This document shows, in pieces, positions 58,401 to 64,000 of a DNA stretch of 64,000 nucleotides (position 1 is the stretch's first letter; each line of letters begins with the position of its first letter). The translations under genes were made by a program, and so were the position numbers. Source of the stretch: Dendrophyllia cribrosa (Eukaryota > Cnidaria > Anthozoa > Scleractinia > Dendrophylliidae); contig JAJLRJ010000014.1 of the NCBI GenBank assembly GCA_024195265.1, positions 18,929,959 to 18,993,958 of the forward strand. Direction: 5' to 3'. The notes beneath the pieces were generated by a model. The model was not told where the DNA came from. It saw only the letters and a program-made list of their open reading frames with translations, and searched no databases.

Positions 58401-61400
58401 AAAGGATTCGTTGAAGAATGCTCTGGTGGGCGAACGTGCAATGAAGTAAAAGATCCTTGCTATCCAAATCCTTGTGTATACGGAAACTGTACATTCTCTG
58501 ATGAAGGAATACTATGTGTATGTGAAACTGGGTATAAAGGACACACTTGCAACAAAACAATGAACGATTTCTGCCAGTCCAGTCCGTGCATTCGCGGAGA
58601 GTGCAGAAGTACAAGAAACGGAATTCAGTGCCTATGTCCCAAAGGATTTGCTGGTGCAACGTGCGATCAAGTAAAAACGCCTTGTAACATAAACATTTGT
58701 AAACACGGAGATTGCTTTACAGAATCAAGCGGTGAACTTTCCTGTGAGTGTTTCAAAGGTTACCAGGGCACTCTGTGTGAAAATCCCATACACGTCTGTG
58801 AACTTGGCGTTTGTGGCAATGGTCGGTGCGTTAATAAAAGTAGTGGATTTCAATGCCTTTGTCTTGCGGGATTTTCTGGAAAACGGTGCAACATTAGAGA
58901 TTTTTGCGTGTTGAAACCTTGTTTAAATGGAAATTGCACTAGCAAATCGAATGGATACCATTGTGTATGTCACGAAGGCTATACTGGAAAAACGTGCAAC
59001 TTTACCATAGATCACTGTCAAGCTAATCCATGTGTACGTGGTCATTGCCTTAATACTCAAGGCACATATGTATGCAGCTGTCCACAAGGCTTTTTTGGTA
59101 GGACTTGTAATGAAACCGTGAACCTCTGCCAATCAAATCCTTGCCTTAACGGTAACTGCATTAACTTGGAAGCTTCATTTAAATGTGACTGTCATGACGG
59201 CTTTGAAGGGGTTTTCTGCGATAAACGAGTCTTCAACGACCCATGTCATGGGAAACCTTGCAGCAATGGCCGATGCACACATGTTCAAGCTGCGATGAGA
59301 AGCGCCTCTAAGTTTCATTGCTTGTGTGACAAGGGATTTACTGGAACGTTTTGCGAATCAAAAATTGATCCATGTTTAAATAATCCTTGTAAGCATGGGT
59401 TGTGTGTAGATCCGGACTCTTTGTTTCCCTGCTTGTGCGATGAAAGATACACTGGAACGTATTGTGAAGCGAAAATCGATCCATGCAGTACCAATCCTTG
59501 TAAAAATGGAGTTTGTGTGGTAACCGAAGACGCTAACAGCTTTCGTTGCAATTGCTTTAAAGGTTACCGAGGAAATGCATGCGATACTGAGATAAACCAT
59601 TGCATTCCAAGTCCATGCAACAATGGTTCATGCATTTCCAAAAATGATTCCTTTGAATGCTTGTGCAACCCAGGGAACAGCGGACAATTTTGTGAATCTA
59701 AATTTGAGCCATGCATTAACAATCCTTGTAAGTATGGCTTGTGTGTAGCAACCGACGCCATAAACTTTCGATGTGCATGCTTCAAAGGTTTTCAGGGGCA
59801 CACATGTGATACTGAGATAAATCACTGTATTTCAAGTCCCTGTCAAAGTGGTTCGTGCATTCCTGCGAATTCTTCATTTGATTGCTTGTGCAATCCAGGA
59901 TATCATGGAAGGTTGTGTGAACAATCCGTTAACATGTGTAAGTCAAATCCTTGTAAACATGGACGTTGCCAACTCCAGGGACCGTCATCGTTTGAATGTT
60001 TATGTTATTCAGGATATACTGGGACGTATTGTCAAACAGTGATTGACAGCTGTCAATCAAATCCTTGCAAGCACGGAGTTTGCATGACAAGGAAGGCTTC
60101 CTTCAAATGTTATTGTAAAAGAGGCTATTCGGGAGAATTCTGTCAACATAAGATCAACCCCTGCAACCCAAACCCGTGTCAACATGGCTCATGTTTACAC
60201 CGATATACTTCCTGGTTTACCTGTCGATGTGTTTTAGGTTACACTGGTAAACTGTGCGACAAGGAAATCAACATGTGTCAGCCAGACCCGTGTAAACACG
60301 GAACGTGCATCAAACTTGGGATGTCGTTTCGATGCCGCTGTACTCCAGGTTTTCATGGACGACTTTGCGATAAAATTGTCAGTTGTCAATCACGGCCTTG
60401 TAGACATGGGAAATGCATTACCACTGCTAGATCGTTTACTTGTAGATGCCCGAATACCTACACAGGTCGATACTGTGATATTAAGATTGATCCATGTCAA
60501 TCGAGCCCCTGTCAAAATGGAAACTGTACTCAAGTTAATCAGTTTTTTAGATGTATCTGTAGCAAAGGATACACTGGTAGACATTGCCAAGTGCGGATGG
60601 ACCCTTGCTCTTCAAGACCTTGTAAAAATGGAACGTGTATATCTACTGCCAGTTCGTCTTCCAGATGTATCTGTGATAAAGGATATACTGGTGAACACTG
60701 TGAAGTATCAATAAATCCTTGTTTTTCCCATGCCTGTGTAAATGGAACGTGCATTGCCGAAGGCAATCAATATTCCTGCAAATGTCTTCAAGGATACACT
60801 GGAAAACACTGCGACGAGGACATCAATGAGTGTTTAGAACCACCATGTTTTGATGGCGTCGAGTGCACAAATTACTTGGGAAGCTTTGCGTGCGGCCCTT
60901 GCCCAGATGGATTTACAGGCAATGGATCAAGTTGTGAGGAACTACCAACAGATCACTGTGAAACATTGAAGTGTTTTAAAGAAGTGCCTTGTATCCTGAA
61001 GGGTACTCAGTATGAATGTGGAAATTGTCCCAGAGGATTTACTGGAAATGGTGTTCAATGTACTGGTGAGTAACGATGCTCCTAACTTGAAATGGTGTAT
61101 TATCTTTACTGACTAGTCAAGGTAGTCCTAACCATTCCATGGTGAGTTCGTTGCCATCGCATAGTAACTATGCCTATAGTCAGCTGTTATTTGAAGGACA
61201 AAGACAACAATACATTTTGTTTTCGATTATTACTTTCCTGATACAAACATCCAATGTCTGTTTTCAATGCAGAAAAGTTTTCACTAAAATTTTCTAATTG
61301 CTTTATTTTTTAAAAAAGTCGCTGTTCATCATGCGTTTAAATGAATTTCTTTTCAAGTATATTTTATTGCGAAATTGCAGGGTACTTTTCCATGTATCAA

Positions 61401-64000
61401 AGTATGAGTTAATGAAGGCAAGGTGTGTTTTTAGATATACGCCATTAAAGGATGAATAAGTATAGCGAAGCAATAAGGTTGATAATCATTGAAACGTTAT
61501 ATTTCATTTTGGATTGATTAACTTGTCCATGAAAGTCTTTTTTCCTAGAAGCCAGCTTGAGTTTTTTAATGCAATCCTAAAATGAAGCCTTCTATAGAGC
61601 GTTTTCACTCACGTGACCTTCAGTCCCGTGGGACTCAAATGACAAAGGCCATGGCAGCCATGTTGGTGTTCCTAACAAAAGAAGTTAATTAAAATTCTTT
61701 TGTACGGGAACACCAATATGGCGGCTATGACGTCAAGTGAAAACGCTCTATTTTGGTAAGTAGATAAAAGGTTAACTTTTCTTGCTTTTTCCATTTCTCG
61801 TGTCTCATACAGAGATAGATGCCTGTTCACCCAATCCATGCCATGCCTTAGTTCAGTGCTTCACAGTGAAAGACTCTCAACTTGGATTTCGTTGTGGGCA
61901 TTGTCCAGAAGGGTACACGGGCAATGGAATTAAATGTACCTCCTTATGTCCTCTCCCGTGTCCTTACGGAATGAAGTGCGTAGACTACCACACTTGCAGG
62001 TAAGACTGCTTCCTGGGGTGCGTGGACGTGAGCTCCGTAGGTCGGTGGTTCAAGCTCTGGTCGTGGTCTTATATTGTGTTTGTGACTTTCCTCCAAGTTG
62101 TCTAAATGGGTGTTGTTAACGTGCGTAGGCTAACGAAAAATAGTCATAATCACTTCACGTTAGGAGCACCGACGATTTCCGTAAAAGCCGGCACTAAGCT
62201 TCCCGAATTATAAGCTACGGTAATGTAATTTGCTATAGTTGAAAATGTGTTTCTTCGTCGGTTTAAAGACACTGTTACGCTTCATTTGAAAACATATGGT
62301 AAGATTCATTCGTATACAAGAGATTTGTGAACTTCAGGGATGGCGTAAGAAGTCAACTCCTAACCACACAGTTATATTCAGTTGTGTAGTGAAACGCTTT
62401 GTAGGTCTAAGGTTGTGCAATCCAGTTTAAATTGTCTTTAACAAGACTCTTTTGATGTTAAAATATAAAATATTCTACTTGCAGGTGTCCTGAAGGCTTT
62501 CAAGGCGTTGGCTGCAAGACACCATTTTGTCAAGCTGGTTGTTACAATGGAGGCACATGTGTGAAACCCAACGTGTGCAAGTGTACAGAGGGGTATGAGG
62601 GATCATCATGCCTTTCACCTGTTTGTCGGCCTCCTTGCAGGTACAGCACATGCATGCTTTGTAAACTAATGTAGTGAACTTCCATCTGTTTAGCTCAGTT
62701 GATAGGACGTCATGCAGTTCTGTAGTTCTAACTTTGAGTCTGTCGATGAAATCCTATGGTGTGACCATTCAAATGAAACCTCTTCGGCAATACTTTTGCA
62801 TGGTACCACTTGTTTTTCAATATTTTACAAAACGAAATTTGGGATTTTCGCTGAATTTTGATATTTGGCACTCTTGGGAGTGAAAGGGTTAAATAACTAA
62901 TGGGATCATACTGGCTGTTCCCAACACCATATTTCAATTCTTTAAACACGAAGACGCGCTATAAAAGGAGCGCACCTTAGGTACGTTGGTATCATTTGTA
63001 AATCAACCGTCGTCGCGGTACGGACCTCCGTGAAAATTTGTGGAAATAAAGACAGCTTTTGAGCAATCTGTCTGTGTGGTTTACTTGACTTTGTTTTTAC
63101 TAGTTGCTTTTAGCAAACCCCATAACATTTTCAATACAATGCAAGAATTTGTTGAGGTTTGTATCCTTGGAATTCCTTTGAGAATTCCGAACTTTTTTGG
63201 CGCTAATTTTGAAATTTAGACTACTTGTTTTTCTTATATGCTGATTTCCTCTTTGTACAAAAACGCATTTGTTTAATCTCCGTAGGGACACGCTTTTTGT
63301 GGAATGTTTTCGAAGTCGTCCAAAAAACTCACAGCACGTGTTTTATCAGGACGCCTTCTCATTAGCATCATCATCAGCTCACTCGAGCTGAAACAAGGGC
63401 GCGGAGCTATCCCTTTTATAGCGCATCTTCGTGTTTAAGATTTTCGAGTCATCGGATAGTGACGTTAAAGGGAACCTCCATTGTTATAACAAACTGACGT
63501 TAAATTGTTGGAAATAAAGCTAAACTAAAAATTTTTAAAAAGCAGGTGCAAATATAATTTTAGTGTACAAAAAAATGGATATGAATATCGCCTATTTTCG
63601 CTTTTAAATTTCCCGCGCGCCGCCATTTTGAATATTTATGACGTGTAACGGTTGCCTTATTGTTGCATACAAAAGAACTTCGATTCTTAACAAAAGCGGC
63701 AACCGTTACACGTCATAAATATTCAAAATGGCGGCGCGCGGGAAATTTGAAAGCGAAAATAGGCGATATTTATATCCATTTTATTTGTACACTAAAATTA
63801 TATTTGCACCTGCTTTTTAAAAATTTTAAATTTCGACTTTATTTCCAACAATTAATCGTCAATTTGTTCTGACAATGGAGGTTCCCTTTAAGCTGTTGAT
63901 CTTTCACTTAAAACTAGCTTACTCAGTAAAGCCTTGTAGGTTCGGCGGGAAATGCATCGGACCAGGAAATTGCCGCTGCCCCCACGGATTTGTGGGATCC
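35821..64000 (+). CDS. VWDE: VWDE-like secreted D8C-VWD-EGF protein with an N-terminal pseudoprotease domain (20 exons, 3' partial)
   Basis: Exons: 35821-36667, 39035-39424, 40471-40524, 40995-41266, 42198-42287, 42669-42804, 43689-43912, 45382-45455, 46609-46675, 46782-46991, 48383-48570, 49676-50141, 51526-51727, 53881-54050, 54582-54806, 55858-56038, 57490-61065, 61813-61999, 62485-62640 and 63940 onward. All 19 junctions keep frame, giving about 2592 codons in the window. Order: signal peptide, S1 pseudoprotease (about 30-280), D8C (283-412), linker region, VWD (about 680-870), EGF (about 1060), linker, EGF array (1240 to end). Exons 2-16 follow vertebrate VWDE closely in order and motifs. 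The protein is secreted, probably to the extracellular matrix. I am sure of exons 2-20; attachment of exon 1 rests on phase and position only. Confidence 0.8.
36706..36900. mobile_element. CCCGGG-bounded foldback element, family A copy 5 (short)
   Basis: CCCGGG plus a G run starts it and CCACCCCCCGG ends it. Flanks CATCAGAT (36698-36705) and CATCAGGT (36901-36908) match at 7 of 8 bases. It has AAGGTACCAG and GCGGTACCAA motifs. It lies 38 bp inside intron 1. Confidence 0.75.
37206..37254. repeat. Short hairpin in intron 1
   Basis: AGCATTAATGAATTTAAGA is followed after a short loop by its inverse TCTTAAATTCATTAATGCT. Confidence 0.8.
37604..37762. mobile_element. Palindromic MITE in intron 1
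   Basis: The ends ATTTGGCCGTGTG and CACACGGCCAAAT are inverse. The arms run through GTTCAGTTATAGATCACAAA and GACGTCAAAATGT. Related motifs (GCCGTGTGTCTGTACTC) recur near 38048, so a larger composite may extend to about 38130. Confidence 0.75.
38139..38940. repeat. 11-bp minisatellite AGATCGTAAAG in intron 1
   Basis: About 70 tandem units of AGATCGTAAAG and variants (AGACTGTAAAG, TGATCGTAAAG, AGATCGAAAAG) span 38195-38935. The array starts within a decayed repeat (TTGGCTGCGGATGGCC ... ATTGCAACTTG) of the family at 39645-40020. The unit leaves one strand open, which produces a spurious protein; this is not a gene. Confidence 0.9.
39035..39424 (+). CDS. VWDE: Exon 2: D8C domain of the VWDE-like protein
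   Basis: Phase 1 at both ends. It begins [10 protein letters not shown] and contains the eight-cysteine (D8C) hallmarks: a WYKLEING start, [19 protein letters not shown], then [15 protein letters not shown] and [10 protein letters not shown], then CSMAYC. The same domain opens vertebrate VWDE and occurs in uromodulin, GP2 and OIT3. The last codons are Gln-Glu before GAAG|GTGACT. Confidence 0.93.
39645..40020. repeat. Dispersed intronic repeat, family R copy 1
   Basis: Starts GGGGCTATGTCGTCATTTT and includes AGGATGGAAATGGATTG and ATATCTTCCTCTTAGTGTTC. It ends near CCCCAAAACTTCAAAT. A second copy in the same orientation is at 53416-53792. The 38139-38185 fragment also belongs to it. Confidence 0.85.
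40038..40352. mobile_element. Foldback element, family A copy 6
   Basis: The arms TCCGGGGGGACTTCCATATA and the inverse ATATGGGAGTCCCCC have short homopolymers. The interior is the usual TCGTCGTACC and GGTACC motifs. The target duplication GGTTTGAT is perfect (40030-40037 and 40353-40360). It ends 118 bp before exon 3. Confidence 0.9.
40471..40524 (+). CDS. VWDE: Exon 3 (54 nt) of the VWDE-like gene
   Basis: Acceptor GTTTTCTTAG, donor TGTAAAG|GTAGGG, phase 1 at both ends. Encodes [18 protein letters not shown], matching the short C-x-C linker that follows D8C in VWDE. Confidence 0.8.
40995..41266 (+). CDS. VWDE: Exon 4 of the VWDE-like gene
   Basis: Acceptor CTATTCACAG, donor GACACC|GTGAGT, phase 1 to 0. 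It encodes the VWDE-specific beta-rich region ([10 protein letters not shown] ... [19 protein letters not shown] ... FYLGDT). No named Pfam-type domain is recognised. Confidence 0.85.
41494..41538. repeat. G run facing C run, remnant of a foldback element
   Basis: CCTGGGGGGGGG is separated by AGACCACATTGTG from a run of more than 20 C. This may be an internally deleted copy of the CCCGGG-bounded families in intron 4. Confidence 0.5.
42198..42287 (+). CDS. VWDE: Exon 5 (90 nt) of the VWDE-like gene
   Basis: Acceptor TTATTCCTAG, donor ATCAAA|GTAAGT, phase 0 at both ends. Encodes [18 protein letters not shown] ... REFYVGIK, which aligns with the VWDE region before the SEDxxxxxxxL segment. Confidence 0.85.
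42296..42510. repeat. Family F fragment with a 25-bp tandem array
   Basis: AAACCAAAACCAAAGTAATC begins 8 bases into intron 5. Four copies of CACTGGCCAATCACAACAGA plus CGGTT (25-bp period) follow at about 42332-42430, then the family F core GTCAAGCGCGGGAAAACGCG. Confidence 0.85.
42669..42804 (+). CDS. VWDE: Exon 6 of the VWDE-like gene
   Basis: Acceptor CCTTGTTGTAG, donor CTGCAT|GTGAGT, phase 0 to 1. Encodes [19 protein letters not shown] ... [16 protein letters not shown], a VWDE-specific conserved block. Confidence 0.85.
42841..43409. mobile_element. TIR element AAAGTGCATATGAAGTAA in intron 6
   Basis: AAAGTGCATATGAAGTAA at 42841-42858 is inverted exactly at 43392-43409. The 569-bp interior includes a long plus-strand frame (42909-43361) with no recognised domain. 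I take it to be part of the element. Confidence 0.8.
43474..43662. mobile_element. Palindromic MITE family H, copy 1
   Basis: The ends are AATATACACCACTTTCATAA and its inverse. The arms hold ATGGCGGCCGATTTATTTAT and AAGAATAAATAAATCGGCCG. It ends 26 bp before the exon 7 acceptor. Confidence 0.9.
43689..43912 (+). CDS. VWDE: Exon 7 of the VWDE-like gene
   Basis: Acceptor TTTTTTGTCCCTCAG, donor GTTTTT|GTAAGT, phase 1 to 0. Encodes a cysteine-containing block ([19 protein letters not shown] ... [19 protein letters not shown] ... [12 protein letters not shown]), as in VWDE just before the VWD domain. Confidence 0.88.
43964..44150. mobile_element. Palindromic MITE family H, copy 2
   Basis: ATATACCTTATTCCAAAATG and its inverse bound the element. 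The arms carry GGCGGCCAATTTATTATTC and the GGCCTC motif. It starts 51 bp after the exon 7 donor, so exon 7 lies between two copies. Confidence 0.9.
44188..44335. mobile_element. MITE family E, copy 2 (diverged)
   Basis: TAGATGGTTTTCACTCACGT and the inverse GTGAAAAACACC bound it. It keeps GGGACTCAAATGACAAAGGC and the CAACATGGCCGCCGTGACGT arm of the family. Confidence 0.8.
44365..44590. mobile_element. Imperfect palindromic element in intron 7
   Basis: ACTTGATTAAAAATGCAACAC ends one arm and GTGTTTAATTTTAATCAAGCT the other. Inner arms include AACAGCGGTGA, CATGGTAAACCAACGCATTTTT and GTAACCGT with their inverses. Confidence 0.75.
44600..45381. other. Intron 7 remainder; no gene
   Basis: CAAGTGGTTTATTG occurs at about 44660 and 45049, which may mark the ends of another repeat. 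AATCAGAGCGCGCGCATTAT near 45090 resembles common intergenic repeats. No exon is needed here for frame continuity. Confidence 0.35.
45382..45455 (+). CDS. VWDE: Exon 8 of the VWDE-like gene: start of the VWD domain
   Basis: Acceptor GTCTCTCGTAG, donor GGCAG|GTCCGA, phase 0 to 2. Encodes [20 protein letters not shown] and TLSGR. The GDPHxxTFDG-like opening of VWD domains is degenerate here ([10 protein letters not shown]). The donor is weak and a transposon begins 12 bp into the intron. Confidence 0.85.
45468..46123. mobile_element. TTAA-flanked TIR element in intron 8
   Basis: The ends GGACGTTCGCGCG and CGCGCGAACGTCC-type inverse (TAGCGCGAACGTCC) are flanked by TTAA at 45464-45467 and 46124-46127. 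A TTAA duplication is typical of piggyBac-like elements. It is 656 bp with no transposase. Confidence 0.85.
46609..46675 (+). CDS. VWDE: Exon 9 of the VWDE-like gene: VWD domain
   Basis: Acceptor CTCTTTTTGCAG, donor TTTGAG|GTAAAG, phase 2 to 0. Encodes [20 protein letters not shown] and FE, matching the VWD strand that ends in FEVH. Confidence 0.9.
46782..46991 (+). CDS. VWDE: Exon 10 of the VWDE-like gene: VWD domain core
   Basis: Phase 0 at both ends (TTCGTTCCAG ... TATACG|GTAAGG). Encodes VHTQFWKC ... [20 protein letters not shown] ... [14 protein letters not shown], the most conserved part of the VWDE-type VWD domain. Confidence 0.93.
47100..47700. repeat. Repeat cluster with GTTTCCCGAG motifs in intron 10
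   Basis: Motifs of the type TTTAATGACTGTTTCCCGAG occur inverted and direct (47113-47190) with further GGGAAACA copies near 47402 and 47486. This is a decayed inverted-repeat element with no coding function. Confidence 0.45.
47719..48255. mobile_element. TIR element AAAGTGCCACTA in intron 10
   Basis: AAAGTGCCACTA at 47719 is inverted as TAGTGGCACTTT ending at 48255. An internal hairpin (TGACGTCAATGACTCAACGC with CGTGTTGAGTCATTGACGTCA) lies at about 47958-48037. 537 bp. Confidence 0.8.
48383..48570 (+). CDS. VWDE: Exon 11 of the VWDE-like gene: end of the VWD domain
   Basis: Acceptor TTTTTTTAG, donor TGGAG|GTAATG, phase 0 to 2. Encodes [20 protein letters not shown] ... HVTGLCGM, the typical GLCG ending of a VWD domain. 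Confidence 0.92.
48600..49610. repeat. 1-kb CTGA/TGAC microsatellite with TGGCTGGA variants in intron 11
   Basis: About 1 kb of CTGA units mixed with CTGG and CTCA variants. A short CATCATCATCTTTATTTA insertion (about 48943) and a 78-bp inverted-repeat element (49054-49131) interrupt it. The minus strand is open and gives a false Ser-Gln-rich protein. Confidence 0.95.
49054..49131. mobile_element. 78-bp inverted-repeat element nested in the CTGA array
   Basis: CATTCTCGACCCCAGAGCTC and its inverse are perfect over about 20 bp around a GTCGCGCGGCCC loop and A tract. Confidence 0.85.
49676..50141 (+). CDS. VWDE: Exon 12 of the VWDE-like gene: post-VWD linker
   Basis: Acceptor TTATTAACAG, donor GTGAGG|GTAAAT, phase 2 to 0. 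155 residues. The start has [20 protein letters not shown]. The charged middle follows vertebrate VWDE in position but little in sequence. The end ([20 protein letters not shown]) matches the conserved segment before the first EGF. Confidence 0.85.
50258..51047 (-). mobile_element. ACGCCGG-rich TIR element carrying a HIRAN-like reading frame
   Basis: The ends TACCGTATTTTCTCGATTAA and its inverse TTAATCGAGAAAATACGGTA bound 790 bp. The subterminal regions repeat AAACGCCGG many times. The interior carries a minus-strand coding segment (next entry). It lies in intron 12. Confidence 0.9.
50569..50939 (-). CDS. HIRAN-like domain protein encoded in a TIR element
   Basis: The minus-strand frame is open from about 50939 down to the stop at 50569, with an ATG at 50892. 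It reads [47 protein letters not shown] and [14 protein letters not shown]. The N-x-x-D-P-x-A-x-x-V followed by VGHxPxELS pattern is that of HIRAN/HIRAN-like DNA-binding domains. The remaining C-terminal part is basic. Whether it is expressed is unknown. It lies antisense inside intron 12. Confidence 0.6.
51526..51727 (+). CDS. VWDE: Exon 13 of the VWDE-like gene: start of the first EGF
   Basis: Acceptor TATGTTTTAG, donor CGACGAG|GTATAC, phase 0 to 1. Encodes [20 protein letters not shown] ... then [20 protein letters not shown]. The EGF is completed in exon 14. Confidence 0.9.
51861..52300. mobile_element. MITE family F copy 2, split by a nested hairpin
   Basis: TAGAGCAATTTTCAATTCAG starts it and the order of motifs is the reverse of the 23904-24189 copy. 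Its GACATGTAA|TTGCTTC centre is split by the 195-bp element at 52041-52235. The far end decays after TGTGATTGGTC. Confidence 0.85.
52041..52235. mobile_element. 195-bp near-perfect hairpin MITE
   Basis: TAGGCCATTTCCGAGTTGCC and the inverse GGCAACTCGGAAATGGCCTA are the ends. The arms are about 93 bp with almost no mismatch around a short ACTTATTTG-like loop, so the insertion is young. It is nested in a family F element in intron 13. Confidence 0.95.
52350..52870 (-). repeat. Dispersed repeat, family M copy 2 (inverted, deleted)
   Basis: The reverse complement matches 15600-16680 in several blocks: CTCGTG hairpin tail, ATATGCGTGCATAAATTTG, CACACGGAG, ATATAACTTG and AAGCTGTGTACAGCTT. About half of the family's length is missing. 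Confidence 0.65.
53416..53792. repeat. Dispersed intronic repeat, family R copy 2
   Basis: TAAAGGGGCTATGTCACCAT start, GGATGGAAATGGATTGCATC middle and ACCCAAAAACCTCAAAATCA end match the 39645-40020 copy throughout. It ends about 90 bp before exon 14. A SINE-like core (GTGGGTTCTTTTACG, about 53273) lies just upstream. Confidence 0.85.
53881..54050 (+). CDS. VWDE: Exon 14 of the VWDE-like gene
   Basis: Acceptor TTTTGTTTAG, donor AAACAG|GTGTTT, phase 1 to 0. Encodes the EGF ending ([17 protein letters not shown]) and the following VWDE block [30 protein letters not shown]. Confidence 0.92.
54582..54806 (+). CDS. VWDE: Exon 15 of the VWDE-like gene
   Basis: The acceptor AAAAAACAAG is weak. It encodes [10 protein letters not shown] ... 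[20 protein letters not shown] and [14 protein letters not shown]. The donor must be ATTAAG|GTTGGT (phase 0), because only this joins in frame to exon 16 and rebuilds the family's C-x-I-K-x-x-x-C pattern. The stronger-looking GTAAGT five bases downstream would put exon 16 out of frame. Confidence 0.78.
54955..55380 (+). repeat. tRNA-derived SINE-like element in intron 15
   Basis: GGTTTGGTCTAGTGTTAGGG at about 54963 is an A-box-like tRNA head, with a GGTTGAAAAACC B-box remnant 50 bp later. The 3' end has TTGCCCCGCCACGATTAGCT and AATAAATTGCTGTTGTT, shared with 34970-35092. Confidence 0.5.
55858..56038 (+). CDS. VWDE: Exon 16 of the VWDE-like gene
   Basis: Acceptor ATCTATTTAG, donor TTTACAG|GTACAG, phase 0 to 1. 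Encodes [30 protein letters not shown] and the EGF start [24 protein letters not shown]. In vertebrate VWDE a cadherin-like segment follows this point; here EGF modules follow directly. Confidence 0.9.
56702..56731. repeat. Poly-C tract in intron 16
   Basis: A run of about 28 C, without a facing G run. Length is likely to vary or be misassembled. Confidence 0.9.
56815..57110. repeat. Two-copy duplicated C-rich unit in intron 16
   Basis: GGAGACAG(G/A)TCCGGA, CCAGGGTGG.TACCC, ACCTGATCTG and CCCCCCAGGAGGGCAC occur twice in the same order, at about 56857-56965 and 57001-57093. This is a diverged tandem duplication of a unit of roughly 130-145 bp. Confidence 0.75.
57490..61065 (+). CDS. VWDE: Exon 17 of the VWDE-like gene: 3.6-kb EGF mega-exon
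   Basis: Phase 1 at both ends (CTTTTGACAG ... TGTACTG|GTGAGT), 3576 nt. After PNC closes the previous EGF it encodes two EGFs, one degenerate module and a block of about 200 residues without EGF pattern (57837-58450). Then come 21 Notch-type EGFs (CxxNPCxxGxCxxxxxxFxC) and two EGFs of the CPxGFTGNGxxC type. Modules are mostly joined without linkers through two-residue links such as KI-DP or EI-NH. The array starting [13 protein letters not shown] (about 59478) is a duplicated pair of modules. An ATG-free continuation upstream to 57444 is intronic. Confidence 0.95.
61595..61751. mobile_element. MITE family E, copy 3
   Basis: TAGAGCGTTTTCACTCACGT and AAGTGAAAACGCTCTA bound it. It is nearly identical to 23309-23464, so both are recent insertions. 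It ends 61 bp before the exon 18 acceptor. Confidence 0.92.
61813..61999 (+). CDS. VWDE: Exon 18 of the VWDE-like gene: EGF modules
   Basis: Acceptor GTCTCATACAG, donor TGCAG|GTAAGA, phase 1 to 2. Encodes [16 protein letters not shown] ... [15 protein letters not shown], then the start of a short EGF ([17 protein letters not shown]). Confidence 0.92.
62485..62640 (+). CDS. VWDE: Exon 19 of the VWDE-like gene: short C-terminal EGFs
   Basis: Acceptor TTCTACTTGCAG, donor TGCAG|GTACAG, phase 2 at both ends. Encodes [34 protein letters not shown] and SPVCRPPC, the GGxCxxPNxCxC type found at the VWDE C-terminus. Confidence 0.93.
62941..63440. mobile_element. 500-bp TIR element in intron 19
   Basis: TTTAAACACGAAGACGCGCT and the inverse GCGCATCTTCGTGTTTAAG bound it; the arms continue with ATAAAAGG. 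The sequence just upstream (62725-62810) is the GTTCTAACTTTGAGTCTGT repeat also seen at 33395-33570. Confidence 0.8.
63465..63892. mobile_element. 428-bp hairpin MITE in intron 19
   Basis: TTAAAGGGAACCTCCATTGT and its inverse are the ends. The arms, close to 190 bp each, carry GTGCAAATATAATTTTAGTG, TTTCCCGCGCGCCGCCATTT and ATGACGTGTAACGGTTGCC. Possible TTAA duplication. It ends 47 bp before exon 20. Confidence 0.92.
63940..64000 (+). CDS. VWDE: Exon 20 of the VWDE-like gene (cut by the window end)
   Basis: Acceptor GCCTTGTAG, phase 2. Encodes [20 protein letters not shown] and then leaves the window. The gene therefore continues at least one more EGF. Confidence 0.9.

Overview
The window is eukaryotic and looks like a cnidarian genome, most likely an anthozoan such as a stony coral. 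The clues are AT-rich DNA, genes split by short GT-AG introns, an intronless class A GPCR, a VWDE-type D8C/VWD/EGF gene, and a very dense load of small foldback (terminal-inverted-repeat) elements. This is inference from architecture; no species can be named from the sequence alone.

Region 1-13 kb holds no gene I can support. It carries dispersed repeats and a 4.3-kb PIF/Harbinger element (6691-10962, TAA target duplication) with a broken transposase. Next to it is a nested stack: a poly-G-ended foldback element that contains a 24-bp minisatellite, a 275-bp inverted-repeat element and a second poly-G/poly-C-ended element. From 13.1 to 15.1 kb a two-exon GT31 galactosyltransferase-like gene lies on the minus strand. 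From 15 to 31 kb there is again no clear gene, only transposon remains: a LINE reverse-transcriptase pseudogene and many foldback elements, several with visible target duplications. An apparently intronless class A GPCR lies at 31455-32531 (+).

From 35.8 kb to the window edge a single long plus-strand gene can be assembled by eye. It has 20 exons and 19 phase-compatible junctions, giving about 2590 codons before the sequence runs out. Exons 2-16 follow the vertebrate VWDE layout (D8C domain, conserved linker, VWD domain, EGF). Exon 17 is one uninterrupted 3.6-kb exon with about 25 EGF modules around a roughly 200-residue unrecognised block. Exons 18-20 carry the C-terminal EGF modules and continue past the window.

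The most unusual point is exon 1. It encodes a signal peptide and a trypsin-fold (S1) domain in which all three catalytic residues are replaced (His to Phe, Asp to Asn, Ser to Gln). It ends in a phase-1 donor that joins in frame to the D8C exon. If confirmed by transcripts, this is a secreted pseudoprotease-VWDE fusion. The second notable feature is two related foldback families bounded by CCCGGG and long G/C homopolymers, most with 8-bp target duplications and internal GGTACC motifs. At least nine copies lie in this window.
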